Assembly: GCA_002433025.1 (NCBI GenBank)
Contig: DJGZ01000060.1
Location: forward strand, 168,548-232,547
DNA length: 64,000 bases
Source of the DNA: Bacteroidales bacterium UBA5833
GTDB taxonomy: Bacteria; Bacteroidota; Bacteroidia; Bacteroidales; Lentimicrobiaceae
Direction: 5' to 3'
Below, one piece after another: positions 8,245 through 16,238 of this stretch (the stretch's first letter is position 1; the number at the start of each line of letters is the position of its first letter). The notes under the pieces are model-generated. The model was not told the DNA's origin. It ran no database searches and saw nothing but the letters and a program-made list of their open reading frames with translations. Both the position numbers and the translations under genes were made by a program.

Positions 8245-9797
8245 GCCTTCGTGGTATTTGGAGATTTTCCGTCAAACAATAACATTATAAGCACAGCAAA
8301 GGTTGAAATTATCACGGCGGATGCGCAGGCAATGGCCGGATTCCGGACCGGCCCTTCGAGATATTTTGTAAAAAAGCCGAAAGTCATCCCATAAGATGTC
8401 ACTAGAAACGGCATGAAGTAATAGACAGCAAAATGCACGCCAAAGGCGATCAGTGAGCCGGCAAAGGCGACCGATGCTTTCATCTTTTTGTAGTAAATGC
8501 CGAAAATCACAGGAACAAAAGCGGAAGCGAAATAGGCATATACCCCGTTCTGGGCAAAAATGCCCACACTCAGTTTAGGTGCGGTAATCTGGCTGTATGA
8601 CAACCATATTGTAACAACGGCCATGAGTGCAATCACAATTTTATTCAGTGAGATCAGCGATTTGTCCGATTTCAATCGGCTTCCAGCAAGTGGTTTGATA
8701 ATATCTGAAGTTATGGTGGTTGACACGGATTGGATCAGTCCTTCGAGGGTGGAAATTCCGGCAGACAGCAGCCCCAGCACGACTACCAGCCCGACAACTA
8801 CGGCAACCGTACCGTTCGAAAATACATGCATGACATAAGCGGGAATAATGCCGTCGTTTTTCAGGGGAACCCCGCCCATGGTAAGATCGGGAAATGAAAG
8901 CCTGGCATAAAGTCCGGTAACAACCACAAGAAAGAACAGCAGTTCGGCCGCGATGGCAATCACCAGAAATTTGTTGACGTCACTTTCGCGTTTCAGCAGC
9001 AGCGATTTGGTGATGATATGCGGCTGAACCACGATGGCGATACCAACCACCACCTGGGCAAAGATAATCTCGAAGAAATCGCGGAATAAAGGGCTGCCCG
9101 CATTTACCGGACTTACAAGCACCGGATCGATGGCAGCAAGTTTCTGCATCATTTGGCCGATGCCCCGGCTGAAGTGTTCATAACCCGAAGTAAGCAGAAT
9201 TACCGCCACTACCAGCATGATGACCGCCTGTATGGTGTTGGTGTAAACCATGCTGTTGGCCCCGCCGAACATCATATAACCAAAGATAAATACGGTTATG
9301 CAAACCAGCACGATTACCGGATCCGCATTCAGGGCCTTCGAAAGCACCTGGGTGATCGCCACGGCTATAAGCACGATAAAGGTCAGCAGCAGCAGGGCCA
9401 GAAATCCCATAAACAATGCATAATTCCTGCTTTTATACCTGTCGCCTATCCACTGGGCCAGGGTAAGGGCTTTCACCGATTGCCCGTACTTCCTGAAACT
9501 TTTGGTAAGCACGGCCAGTGAAAGCATGGAAGCCAGGGGCAGGACAATGCCGTAGGAGATTACCCCGCTGATCCCGAAATTGGCGATAAAGCCCGGGTTG
9601 ATGACGAATGTGGCGGCACTGGTCATACTGGCAGCCAGCGAAAGCGCCACGGCGGCAGGTGAAAACATAATATTCCCGACCGCGTAATCCGATATGCTTT
9701 TGATCTTAAGCGCCCCGCGGATCACAAAAAAGAGGATGACCCCCATATAGAGGATTACCAGAATCCATGCGCCCGTTACCTGTGCTGATGTTGCCAA
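8241..9797 (-). CDS. Sodium:solute symporter (SSS family), likely monocarboxylate
   Basis: A 518-residue inner-membrane protein with about 13 hydrophobic segments. It carries the SSS family signature region LAASMTSAATFVINPGF near residue 54 and the conserved GLVVVLGLLSAGISTLEGLIQSV segment near residue 330, which contributes to the sodium site. The short N-terminal part and the MTSAATF motif resemble acetate/monocarboxylate permeases (ActP, MctP) more than sugar or proline carriers; the substrate remains an inference. It overlaps the acyl-CoA ligase gene by four bases and follows the KAS III-like gene by 64 bases, so import and CoA activation appear to be coupled. Confidence 0.88.
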   Translation of the reverse strand: MATSAQVTGAWILVILYMGVILFFVIRGALKIKSISDYAVGNIMFSPAAVALSLAASMTSAATFVINPGFIANFGISGVISYGIVLPLASMLSLAVLTKSFRKYGQSVKALTLAQWIGDRYKSRNYALFMGFLALLLLTFIVLIAVAITQVLSKALNADPVIVLVCITVFIFGYMMFGGANSMVYTNTIQAVIMLVVAVILLTSGYEHFSRGIGQMMQKLAAIDPVLVSPVNAGSPLFRDFFEIIFAQVVVGIAIVVQPHIITKSLLLKRESDVNKFLVIAIAAELLFFLVVVTGLYARLSFPDLTMGGVPLKNDGIIPAYVMHVFSNGTVAVVVGLVVVLGLLSAGISTLEGLIQSVSTTITSDIIKPLAGSRLKSDKSLISLNKIVIALMAVVTIWLSYSQITAPKLSVGIFAQNGVYAYFASAFVPVIFGIYYKKMKASVAFAGSLIAFGVHFAVYYFMPFLVTSYGMTFGFFTKYLEGPVRNPAIACASAVIISTFAVLIMLLFDGKSPNTTKA

Positions 9798-9861
9798 TTG
9801 ATATCCGTGTTGGTTGTTAATGTTGCAATTTCATTACATAGAGATTACTGATGAGGTCTGT

Positions 9862-10851
9862 TCAGTACCTGAAAGCTGCAGAAGCAAAGGCCAGCCCTCC
9901 TCCTGAGCCGATAAATACCAGCAGGTCCCCCCGCTTCACTTTTCCTTTGGTTACGGCATCATCAAAGGCAAGGGGAATACAGGCCGATCCTGTATATCCG
10001 TAATACTGCATGATGGTATGGGCTTTTTCACGCTCCACGCCAAGCCGGTCCATGGTTTCCCAGATGCTGTTGATGTTGATCTGCGTGAGGAAATAATGAT
10101 CCACCGATCCGGGGGCTTCCCCTATCCTTCGGGTAAGGTCGGTGGCCATGGCACTCCACATCTCAGGGTTCAGCTCTTTGGGAAATTTCTGAACAAACTT
10201 CAGCAGATGATCTTCTTTTTCAATTACCTGACTGCTCACCGGCTGAAAAGTACCGCCGGCATAAATACCCATATAACCGTAATACTGACCCCGGGTAAGC
10301 AATTCGCTGGCCAGAAAACCCCGTTCTGTGGTTTCCTCAGCTTTCAGAATTACGACTCCGGCACCATCGGCAAAGAGGGTGACAGTTTTTTTGTCTTTAA
10401 GATTCAGGTACTTACTCATAGCATAGGCGCCAACAACCATCACATACCGGTATTGTTCATCTGCCCTGATGTACTTGGCGCCGATATCCAGGGCGGTCAC
10501 AAATCCCGCACATGCGGTATTGATATCAAAGGTACCGGCATTCACCAATCCCAGTTCATACTGGACCTTCGAAGCCGTAGAAGGAGAAATAAACTCCGGC
10601 GTATCGGTTGAAATCACCAACAGGTCGATCTCTTCCGGTTTCACTCCTCCCCTTTCCATGGCCTGCCGGGCAGCAGGTATGCACAAATCGGCCGTCGACT
10701 GGTTTTCGGCAGCCCAGCGCCGCTCGTGAATATGTACATTTTCAACCAGCCAGTCGCTGACATTTTCGCCCAGCAGTTCATCAAAATAGCTGTTTGGCAC
10801 CACCCTTTCGGGGACGTAAGCGCCGGTGGAATGGATCACTGCGTTTCGCAT
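9862..10851 (-). CDS. KAS III (FabH)-like enzyme lacking the usual His and Asn
   Basis: A 329-residue thiolase-fold protein of the 3-oxoacyl-ACP synthase III family. The nucleophile is present as Cys114 in NTACAGF, and the C-terminal glycine loop GSGGGLAFASAAF is intact. In FabH the other two catalytic residues sit in HQAN and GNTSA. The aligned segments here read TQIN (Thr256) and GYTGSA (Tyr286), so both the His and the Asn are replaced. The coding bases at these places are unambiguous (ACG for Thr256). It could be an acyltransferase or a condensing enzyme with altered chemistry and is unlikely to be a standard FabH. It sits 11 bases after an SDR gene and before the symporter. Confidence 0.85.
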   Translation of the reverse strand: MRNAVIHSTGAYVPERVVPNSYFDELLGENVSDWLVENVHIHERRWAAENQSTADLCIPAARQAMERGGVKPEEIDLLVISTDTPEFISPSTASKVQYELGLVNAGTFDINTACAGFVTALDIGAKYIRADEQYRYVMVVGAYAMSKYLNLKDKKTVTLFADGAGVVILKAEETTERGFLASELLTRGQYYGYMGIYAGGTFQPVSSQVIEKEDHLLKFVQKFPKELNPEMWSAMATDLTRRIGEAPGSVDHYFLTQININSIWETMDRLGVEREKAHTIMQYYGYTGSACIPLAFDDAVTKGKVKRGDLLVFIGSGGGLAFASAAFRY

Positions 10852-10862
10852 GGCAAGTCGTG

Positions 10863-11606
10863 TTAAATGGTTATTCCCCCGTCGACGCTTAATACGGCCC
10901 CGTTGATATAGGCAGCCTCATCGGAGGCGAGAAACAGGAAAGCCGATGCAATCTCTTCGGGCTTACCCAGCCTACCTGAAGGAACCTTTTCGCGCATGGA
11001 AGCCAGCACGTTTTCGGGCATGGCCGCCACCATTTCGGTAGCGATAAACCCGGGCGCAACGGCATTGGTGGTGATGCCTTTACGGCCGAACTCCCGCGCC
11101 CATGTTTTTGTCATCCCGATCACTCCGGCTTTGGTGGCCACGTAATTTGTCTGGCCGAAATTGCCATAAAGCGCCACTACCGAGGAGGTAGTCAGAATAC
11201 GTCCGTAACCTTTGTCGACCATGTAAGGGGAAACGGCTTTGGTGCAATAGAAAACGCCGCTGAGGTTTACATCGATTACCTGCTGCCATTGTTCTACGCT
11301 CATCTTTTTCATGGATGCATCGCGGGTGATGCCGGCATTGTTGATGAGGATATCTATTTTACCGTATTTTCCGGCTACGCCTGCTGCCGCTTTCTCAATT
11401 TGCCCGTAATCGGCAGTATTTACTTCGAAAAACTCAGCCTGACCGCCCGTTTTTCTGATTTCCTCCGCCAGCAGCATCCCTTTTTCAGCGTTGAGGTCCC
11501 AGATAACGGCAACAGCCCCTTCTTCAGCAAAACGGATGGCGGTGGCTTTGCCTATTCCATCGGCGCCTCCGGTGATGATGGCTACTTTATTTTCAAGTCT
11601 TTTCAT
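10863..11606 (-). CDS. SDR oxidoreductase, FabG/acetoacetyl-CoA reductase type
   Basis: A 247-residue classical short-chain dehydrogenase. The Rossmann nucleotide motif TGGADGIG is at 12-19, NNAG at 89-92, and the catalytic set is Ser142, Tyr155 and Lys159 (SSVVALYGNFGQTNYVATK). The sequence is of the 3-oxoacyl-ACP or 3-oxoacyl-CoA reductase kind, with NAD(P)H reducing a beta-keto thioester to the 3-hydroxy form. Next to a thiolase (33-base gap) it most probably acts on a CoA thioester, as PhaB or a beta-oxidation dehydrogenase does; the direction in the cell is not known. Cytoplasmic. Confidence 0.88.
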   Translation of the reverse strand: MKRLENKVAIITGGADGIGKATAIRFAEEGAVAVIWDLNAEKGMLLAEEIRKTGGQAEFFEVNTADYGQIEKAAAGVAGKYGKIDILINNAGITRDASMKKMSVEQWQQVIDVNLSGVFYCTKAVSPYMVDKGYGRILTTSSVVALYGNFGQTNYVATKAGVIGMTKTWAREFGRKGITTNAVAPGFIATEMVAAMPENVLASMREKVPSGRLGKPEEIASAFLFLASDEAAYINGAVLSVDGGITI

Positions 11607-11639
11607 CTTATTAATATTGAAATATTTACCAGAACTTAT

Positions 11640-12818
11640 TTATTGCTGAACGATCAAAGAAGTTCCCATACCTCCGCCTATGCAGAGGGTTGCAAGACCG
11701 GTCCGGGCATTCCTCCTTTTCATTTCATAGATCAGCGTTGTGAGTATCCGGGCGCCGGAAGCACCGATGGGATGGCCCAACGCAATGGCGCCCCCATTTA
11801 CATTTGCTATTTCAGGATTTAGGCCCAGATCGCGGACTACCGCAATCGACTGGGAAGCGAATGCTTCATTGGCTTCCACAAGGTCAAGCTGATCAACGGT
11901 GAAGCCGGCCTTCTCGAGCGCTTTGCGCGAGGCGGGCACGGGGCCGTATCCCATGATGGTGGGATCGAGCGCCACCGAAGCATACGACCGTATGGTAACC
12001 AGTGGTTTAACCCCAAGTTCATCGGCTTTCTGCTTCGACATGACTACGAGCATAGCTGCCCCATCGTTGATGCCCGACGCATTTCCCGCAGTTACAGTGC
12101 CGGCCTTGTCAAAAGCCGGAGGCAGTTTGGCAAGTTTCTCCAGGGTTGTGCCATGCCTGGGATATTCATCGGTATCCACCACCACAGGCTCGCCTTTGCG
12201 CTGGGGAATCATCACCTTCACAATCTCATCCGCAAACTTTCCGGCTTTCTGCGCGGCTTCTGCCTTCAACTGGCTCCCAAGCGCGAACTCATCCTGCTCA
12301 GCCCTGCTGATATTCCAGCGTTTGGCTATATTCTCGGCAGTCATCCCCATATGATAGTTATTAAAGGTCTCTGTAAGCCCGTCGTGGACCATGGAGTCTA
12401 TGATTTTCCCATCGCCCATGCGGTAACCGAAACGACCTTTTGGAAGCAGGTAAGGCGCATTGCTCATGCTCTCCGTACCTCCGGCAAGGATGATATCGGC
12501 ATCGCCAAGCATAATAAACTGGGCTGCCATGCTTACCGCCCTCAGGCCTGAACCACACAACTTATTGATGGTCATCGCGGTAACCGTCTCGGGCACACCG
12601 GCATAAACGGAGATTTGGCGCGCTACATTCTGCCCGAGTCCTGCAGACAATATATTACCGACAATCACATCATCAATCAAAGCAGGATCAATACCCGCTC
12701 TGCTGATGGCCTCCCTGGCGGCGATGGTACCAAGTTCAACAGCGCTCAGTCCGGCAAGTGAGCCGCCGAAAGACCCTATGGGCGTTCGGGCAGCCGAGGC
12801 AATAACAACTTCTTTCAT
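11640..12818 (-). CDS. Acetyl-CoA C-acetyltransferase (thiolase)
   Basis: A 392-residue thiolase. The start is placed at the ATG at 12818 (MKEVVIASAARTPIG), the standard N-terminus of the family; a TTG eight codons upstream is in frame but not needed. Catalytic residues are complete: Cys88 (NKLCGSG), His349 (ALGHPIG) and Cys379 (LCIGGGMG). The enzyme condenses two acetyl-CoA to acetoacetyl-CoA or performs the reverse thiolysis. It is the first gene of a closely spaced minus-strand series running to 3122. A possible promoter lies at 12851-12881. Confidence 0.92.
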   Translation of the reverse strand: MKEVVIASAARTPIGSFGGSLAGLSAVELGTIAAREAISRAGIDPALIDDVIVGNILSAGLGQNVARQISVYAGVPETVTAMTINKLCGSGLRAVSMAAQFIMLGDADIILAGGTESMSNAPYLLPKGRFGYRMGDGKIIDSMVHDGLTETFNNYHMGMTAENIAKRWNISRAEQDEFALGSQLKAEAAQKAGKFADEIVKVMIPQRKGEPVVVDTDEYPRHGTTLEKLAKLPPAFDKAGTVTAGNASGINDGAAMLVVMSKQKADELGVKPLVTIRSYASVALDPTIMGYGPVPASRKALEKAGFTVDQLDLVEANEAFASQSIAVVRDLGLNPEIANVNGGAIALGHPIGASGARILTTLIYEMKRRNARTGLATLCIGGGMGTSLIVQQ

Positions 12819-12850
12819 ATCGTGATCTTTTTGGTTCAGCAATCGTAGGG

Positions 12851-12881
12851 CGAAGTAATCACCAATATCTCAGGCATCAAA
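12851..12881 (-). promoter_or_regulatory. Possible promoter of the thiolase-led operon
   Basis: On the minus strand a perfect -33 TTTG (12878-12881) is followed after exactly 19 bases by TTACTTCG (12851-12858). This matches four of the six fixed positions of the Bacteroidota -7 box TAnnTTTG. The distance to the ATG at 12818 is suitable. The -7 match is weak, so this is tentative. Confidence 0.3.
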
Positions 12882-13075
12882 GCCTGATTCATATTTCGTG
12901 GAGCCTGACTTTTAGCAGTATTACCCAATTAATAATTGATAATATATTGTATATCAGCAATTAAAACAAACATATACTATACCCTGACTACTTATATTTC
13001 CGGTGTACCAGAGAAAACATATCTCGGACTGCAGGTAATTCTTGCGCCTGAATGTCAGAATGCGGGGTGCAATAA

Positions 13076-14491
13076 TTAGTTGTAACTCCCGTCGGGTTGG
13101 AATATTTCGGGAATATGATGATGCAATTCCCTGCCCAGTGATAACATCAGCCGGTTTTTATGGGCATCATGAAGCAATGGAACGGCCGGTTCATGAATCT
13201 GATTTCGCAACTCCTCCGCATTGATCTGACACTCTTTGTAAGCTGCAACGGAATGGTACCAGCTGATGGTGGGTATATATACCGCCCGCTGCCGGTACTG
13301 CTGTTCACGGTCCATCAGGCGGTAACGCCGGGCAATCTGCAGCAACCTGCCATATTTTTCAAGCATGATAAGCGATTGAAAGTAAGCGGAAAAAAATGTG
13401 TGCCAACGGAATTCAAAGATCTGCTCTTTGTAACCGTTCAGAAAAGTTTCGGCATAGCTTTCGGCCTCACGGGCACGGCTGTTTTCGTTCAGTGCCCGGA
13501 TATAGAATGAAGCGAATCCGACACGGTTGTGATGACTTCTGGTATTTTTCAATTCGGGAAACGAATCCTGCATCAGCTTCAGCGCCCTGGAATTTTGGTT
13601 TTGCCTTAGCAATACTGCACAAAGGTTGTTTACATAGTGCAGGTAATCACCCGAATGCTGACGGATGGAAAGAAATCCGTATTCAATTGCTTTTTCAGGC
13701 TCGTTGCGCCTTGAATGCAGCATCACCCTGTTGGCATAATAATTCTGCAGAATCCGGCGTGCATAAAACTCCCCGTTTCGTAGCATACCGTCCAGATCGT
13801 CATAAATACGATCAAGCTTGTCGTATTCCCGGTAGTTAAAATAGATCAGGGTCAACCTGACAATGGCAAGGTAGCGGTTCAATCCATCGAGTCCGGCGTT
13901 ATAAAAAACCTCTGTCAGCCATGCTTCCCATTTCCGTGAATCCGTATCGTTGCGGGCATATTGATTCACAATATCGATGGTGGCTTCATGCAACTGCCTG
14001 TTTACTGCGCTGCATTCATCATACAGGCCCTGATAACCGATCAAAAAGCGGTCAACAATCCGGTTGTAATGATGCCGGAACCGGATCAGCAGGTAAAAGC
14101 GGTAATTCCGGATGATCTCGTAAAAACGGACAAAATAGAAAGGCGGATTTCTGAAACCCCGGATCAACCTGATCAGCACATCCTCTTCACGTGGCAGGAT
14201 GGTATCGGTCATGATTTTACGGTCAATCTCCATCAACCACTCGTAGTAAGCATCCACATCCATGGCCTTCAGCCTGTAATTGATCCAGATCTTCAGGTTT
14301 GAGTATTTACGCTTATCAATGGATGTTTTGTAGGGAAAAGTATGTTCGGGATTATGCGTATTGTGATAAATCAGTTCGAGGATATCAATATTCTCCTGAT
14401 CCTTGAAATGGTTCACCGATTTAAGGTAAGCAACTTCGTGCGGCAGCAGCGAATTGGCAAATTGTGTAAAATCTTTCAGGCGTACTGACAT
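13076..14491 (-). CDS. Hypothetical helical-repeat protein
   Basis: A 471-residue protein without signal peptide or membrane segment. The sequence is almost entirely helical, with many aromatic and basic residues, and the middle (about 215-420) looks like degenerate TPR-type helix pairs, for example NEPEKAIEYGFLSIRQHSGDYLHYVNNLC. I do not recognise a named family. It begins 32 bases after the stop of the lipoprotein gene 14524-15375, so the two are likely co-transcribed, and the thiolase operon follows after a 257-base gap. It could be a scaffold or regulator linked to the envelope or acyl locus, but nothing in the sequence proves it. Confidence 0.75.
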   Translation of the reverse strand: MSVRLKDFTQFANSLLPHEVAYLKSVNHFKDQENIDILELIYHNTHNPEHTFPYKTSIDKRKYSNLKIWINYRLKAMDVDAYYEWLMEIDRKIMTDTILPREEDVLIRLIRGFRNPPFYFVRFYEIIRNYRFYLLIRFRHHYNRIVDRFLIGYQGLYDECSAVNRQLHEATIDIVNQYARNDTDSRKWEAWLTEVFYNAGLDGLNRYLAIVRLTLIYFNYREYDKLDRIYDDLDGMLRNGEFYARRILQNYYANRVMLHSRRNEPEKAIEYGFLSIRQHSGDYLHYVNNLCAVLLRQNQNSRALKLMQDSFPELKNTRSHHNRVGFASFYIRALNENSRAREAESYAETFLNGYKEQIFEFRWHTFFSAYFQSLIMLEKYGRLLQIARRYRLMDREQQYRQRAVYIPTISWYHSVAAYKECQINAEELRNQIHEPAVPLLHDAHKNRLMLSLGRELHHHIPEIFQPDGSYN

Positions 14492-14523
14492 AGCGTTCTC
14501 CTCAGTCAGACAGGTTACTTCCT

Positions 14524-15375
14524 TTATTCCGGCAACACCCGGACATACACCTGTGTATTGTCACTGCCTGTCAGCCCGGTACTGCCAAAGCCCGCCTCTG
14601 GCGTAGGGGGCGTGAGTCCGGCAACAGCAGGTTCGGTCTGGGCGGTTTCGTATATCATCCTGACGGGTACACCGTTCTCAAGCTGAAAAATCCCTTCAAT
14701 GGTGGCGGCAACCGGGCTCTGCTGGTCCATCCGGATTTTTCGTATGGCATTGCCCGGAATTTTTTCCTGCACATAGGTTCCGGTAAGCACATTTTTCATT
14801 CCACCTGTAGTTATCGAAGTATAAGTGTATTTTCCATCGTGGCCATAGACTATTTTAACAGAATCGAAGCCGAACTGTCCGAAAAGCGCCGAGAGGTTTT
14901 CGCCGGTGGAGACCCAGCTGCCGGTGATTCCTGGGTCTTGCAGGGTTGCAGCAATTACGGCTGTTGAATCCATGGGCACAGCGCGGGCATTGACGATGGC
15001 TGCAGCACCTGCCGGCCGGATGGTAAGGGTCTCTTCCCCGCTTACCAGCCCATGGATATGAAGAACAATAATTACCACCGAATCACCCGTTGCAGGAGTG
15101 ACTTTCACGCTGTCGAGCACCGCGGTACCTCCCTGCAACACAATACTGAAACTTTCGGCGGTCAAAGGTTGCCGGATGGTACCTCCCTGATATACCGGCT
15201 CTGAAAAAACAAGGTTGGCTGCACGGTTTGCAGGAAAAATTTCCAATGCCTCAAAAGAAGGGCCTGAATTATCCGGTAACGGATCATCATTTTTATCCTT
15301 GCCGGAACAGGAAAGCAAAACAAAAGTCAAAAACAGCACCGAGAAAAACAGGATAGATCTTATTAACTGTTGCAT
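14524..15375 (-). CDS. SbsA-like Ig-domain lipoprotein (paralogue of 5839-6678)
   Basis: A 283-residue lipoprotein. The start is set at the ATG at 15375, because a perfect promoter -7 box (15391-15398) overlaps the longer frame's first codon. Signal peptide MQQLIRSILFF... ends in lipobox LLSC, followed by GKDKNDD. An Ig-like SbsA/SwmB domain (NLVFSEPVY, ETLTIRPAGAAAIVNARA) is followed by a GSWVSTGENLSALF opening and the C-terminal motifs TEPAVAGLTPP and AGFGSTG. All these landmarks are shared in the same order with the lipoprotein at 5839-6678, so the two are paralogues at the two ends of the acyl-CoA gene series. Function unknown. Confidence 0.8.
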   Translation of the reverse strand: MQQLIRSILFFSVLFLTFVLLSCSGKDKNDDPLPDNSGPSFEALEIFPANRAANLVFSEPVYQGGTIRQPLTAESFSIVLQGGTAVLDSVKVTPATGDSVVIIVLHIHGLVSGEETLTIRPAGAAAIVNARAVPMDSTAVIAATLQDPGITGSWVSTGENLSALFGQFGFDSVKIVYGHDGKYTYTSITTGGMKNVLTGTYVQEKIPGNAIRKIRMDQQSPVAATIEGIFQLENGVPVRMIYETAQTEPAVAGLTPPTPEAGFGSTGLTGSDNTQVYVRVLPE

Positions 15376-15390
15376 TGTATCATTTTTAAG

Positions 15391-15420
15391 CAAAGATAAT
15401 AAATGCAGCGATCTGCATTT
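15391..15420 (-). promoter_or_regulatory. Promoter -7 box with overlapping inverted-repeat operator candidate
   Basis: On the minus strand TATCTTTG (15391-15398) is a perfect TAnnTTTG -7 box for the lipoprotein gene starting at 15375. Directly upstream, where the -33 element should lie, is an inverted repeat with perfect 8-base arms, AAATGCAG at 15401-15408 and CTGCATTT at 15413-15420, separated by CGAT. A regulator bound there would cover the promoter. No good TTTG -33 box is seen, which fits a regulated promoter. Confidence 0.55.
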
Positions 15421-15520
15421 CTGCCGGCTGAGTATGTTGCTGAATTTTTATACTGGATTCTTTCCAGGCTATATTTCCAGGCGCTTCATTCCGCTTTCCG
15501 GATGCAACCCGCTTTTTACA

Positions 15521-15528
15521 TACATTTG
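15521..15528 (+). promoter_or_regulatory. Promoter -7 box for the PLP-homeostasis gene
   Basis: TACATTTG is a perfect match to the Bacteroidota -7 consensus TAnnTTTG, ending 20 bases before the ATG at 15549. A convincing -33 box 19-21 bases upstream is not visible. Confidence 0.5.
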
Positions 15529-15548
15529 CAGAAACAATCAGTGTCTTC

Positions 15549-16223
15549 ATGGAAATGTTGTCGGAGCATATCAATTACATCCTGCAGGAGCTTCCGCCGC
15601 ACGTGACCCTGGTAGCCGTTACCAAAACCCGGCCCGTTGAAATGCTGCAGCAGGCATACGACCTCGGTCTGCGCGATTTCGGCGAGAACAGGGTGCAGGA
15701 AATGACCGAAAAACAACCTTTGTTGCCCGGCGATGTCCGCTGGCACCAGATCGGGCACCTGCAAACCAACAAAGTCAAATATATCGCGCCATTTGTGCAC
15801 CTCATCCACAGTGTAGATTCGTTTAAACTGCTGGCAGAAATCAACCGGCAGGGCGAAAAGGCAGGAAGGGTTATCGATTGCCTGCTTCAGGTATATATAG
15901 CTAAGGAAGAGAGCAAGTTCGGACTGGATGAGGAGGAAGTAAAAGAAATCCTGAACAATGAAGTGTTCCCGGCCATGAAAAACGTCAGGATCAGGGGATT
16001 GATGGGTATGGCGACATTTACCGACGATGATAATGTGGTCAGGAATGAATTTGCCGCGCTGAAAACCTTTTTTGAACACCTTTCGCGCACTTTTTTCGCG
16101 GAGAGAAAAGAATTTGACATACTGTCCATGGGCATGTCGGGAGATTACCACATTGCCATTGAGGAAGGCAGCAATATGGTCAGGATCGGCACTGCCCTGT
16201 TCGGGGAAAGAGATTATCATTAA
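15549..16223 (+). CDS. YggS/PROSC family pyridoxal phosphate homeostasis protein
   Basis: A 224-residue cytoplasmic protein of the PLP-binding YggS family, a single alanine-racemase-like TIM barrel without the second domain. The PLP Lys is residue 26 (LVAVTKTRP). Other family marks are DFGENRVQE, WHQIGHLQTNKVK, HSVDS, GLMGMATF, LSMGMSGDY and the C-terminal VRIGTALFGER. The family buffers free PLP and helps deliver it to enzymes. It is the first gene of a plus-strand pair, 15 bases before the next gene, and diverges from the lipoprotein gene at 15375. Confidence 0.93.
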   Translation: MEMLSEHINYILQELPPHVTLVAVTKTRPVEMLQQAYDLGLRDFGENRVQEMTEKQPLLPGDVRWHQIGHLQTNKVKYIAPFVHLIHSVDSFKLLAEINRQGEKAGRVIDCLLQVYIAKEESKFGLDEEEVKEILNNEVFPAMKNVRIRGLMGMATFTDDDNVVRNEFAALKTFFEHLSRTFFAERKEFDILSMGMSGDYHIAIEEGSNMVRIGTALFGERDYH

Positions 16224-16238
16224 AAACAACCTTGCATT

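Noticed and set aside
12819..12842. TTG start eight codons upstream for the thiolase
   Set aside because: The family N-terminus begins at the ATG at 12818 and the extension is not conserved in thiolases.
15516..16229. 237-residue minus-strand frame opposite the YggS gene
   Set aside because: Antisense shadow of a well-supported PLP protein; no family features.
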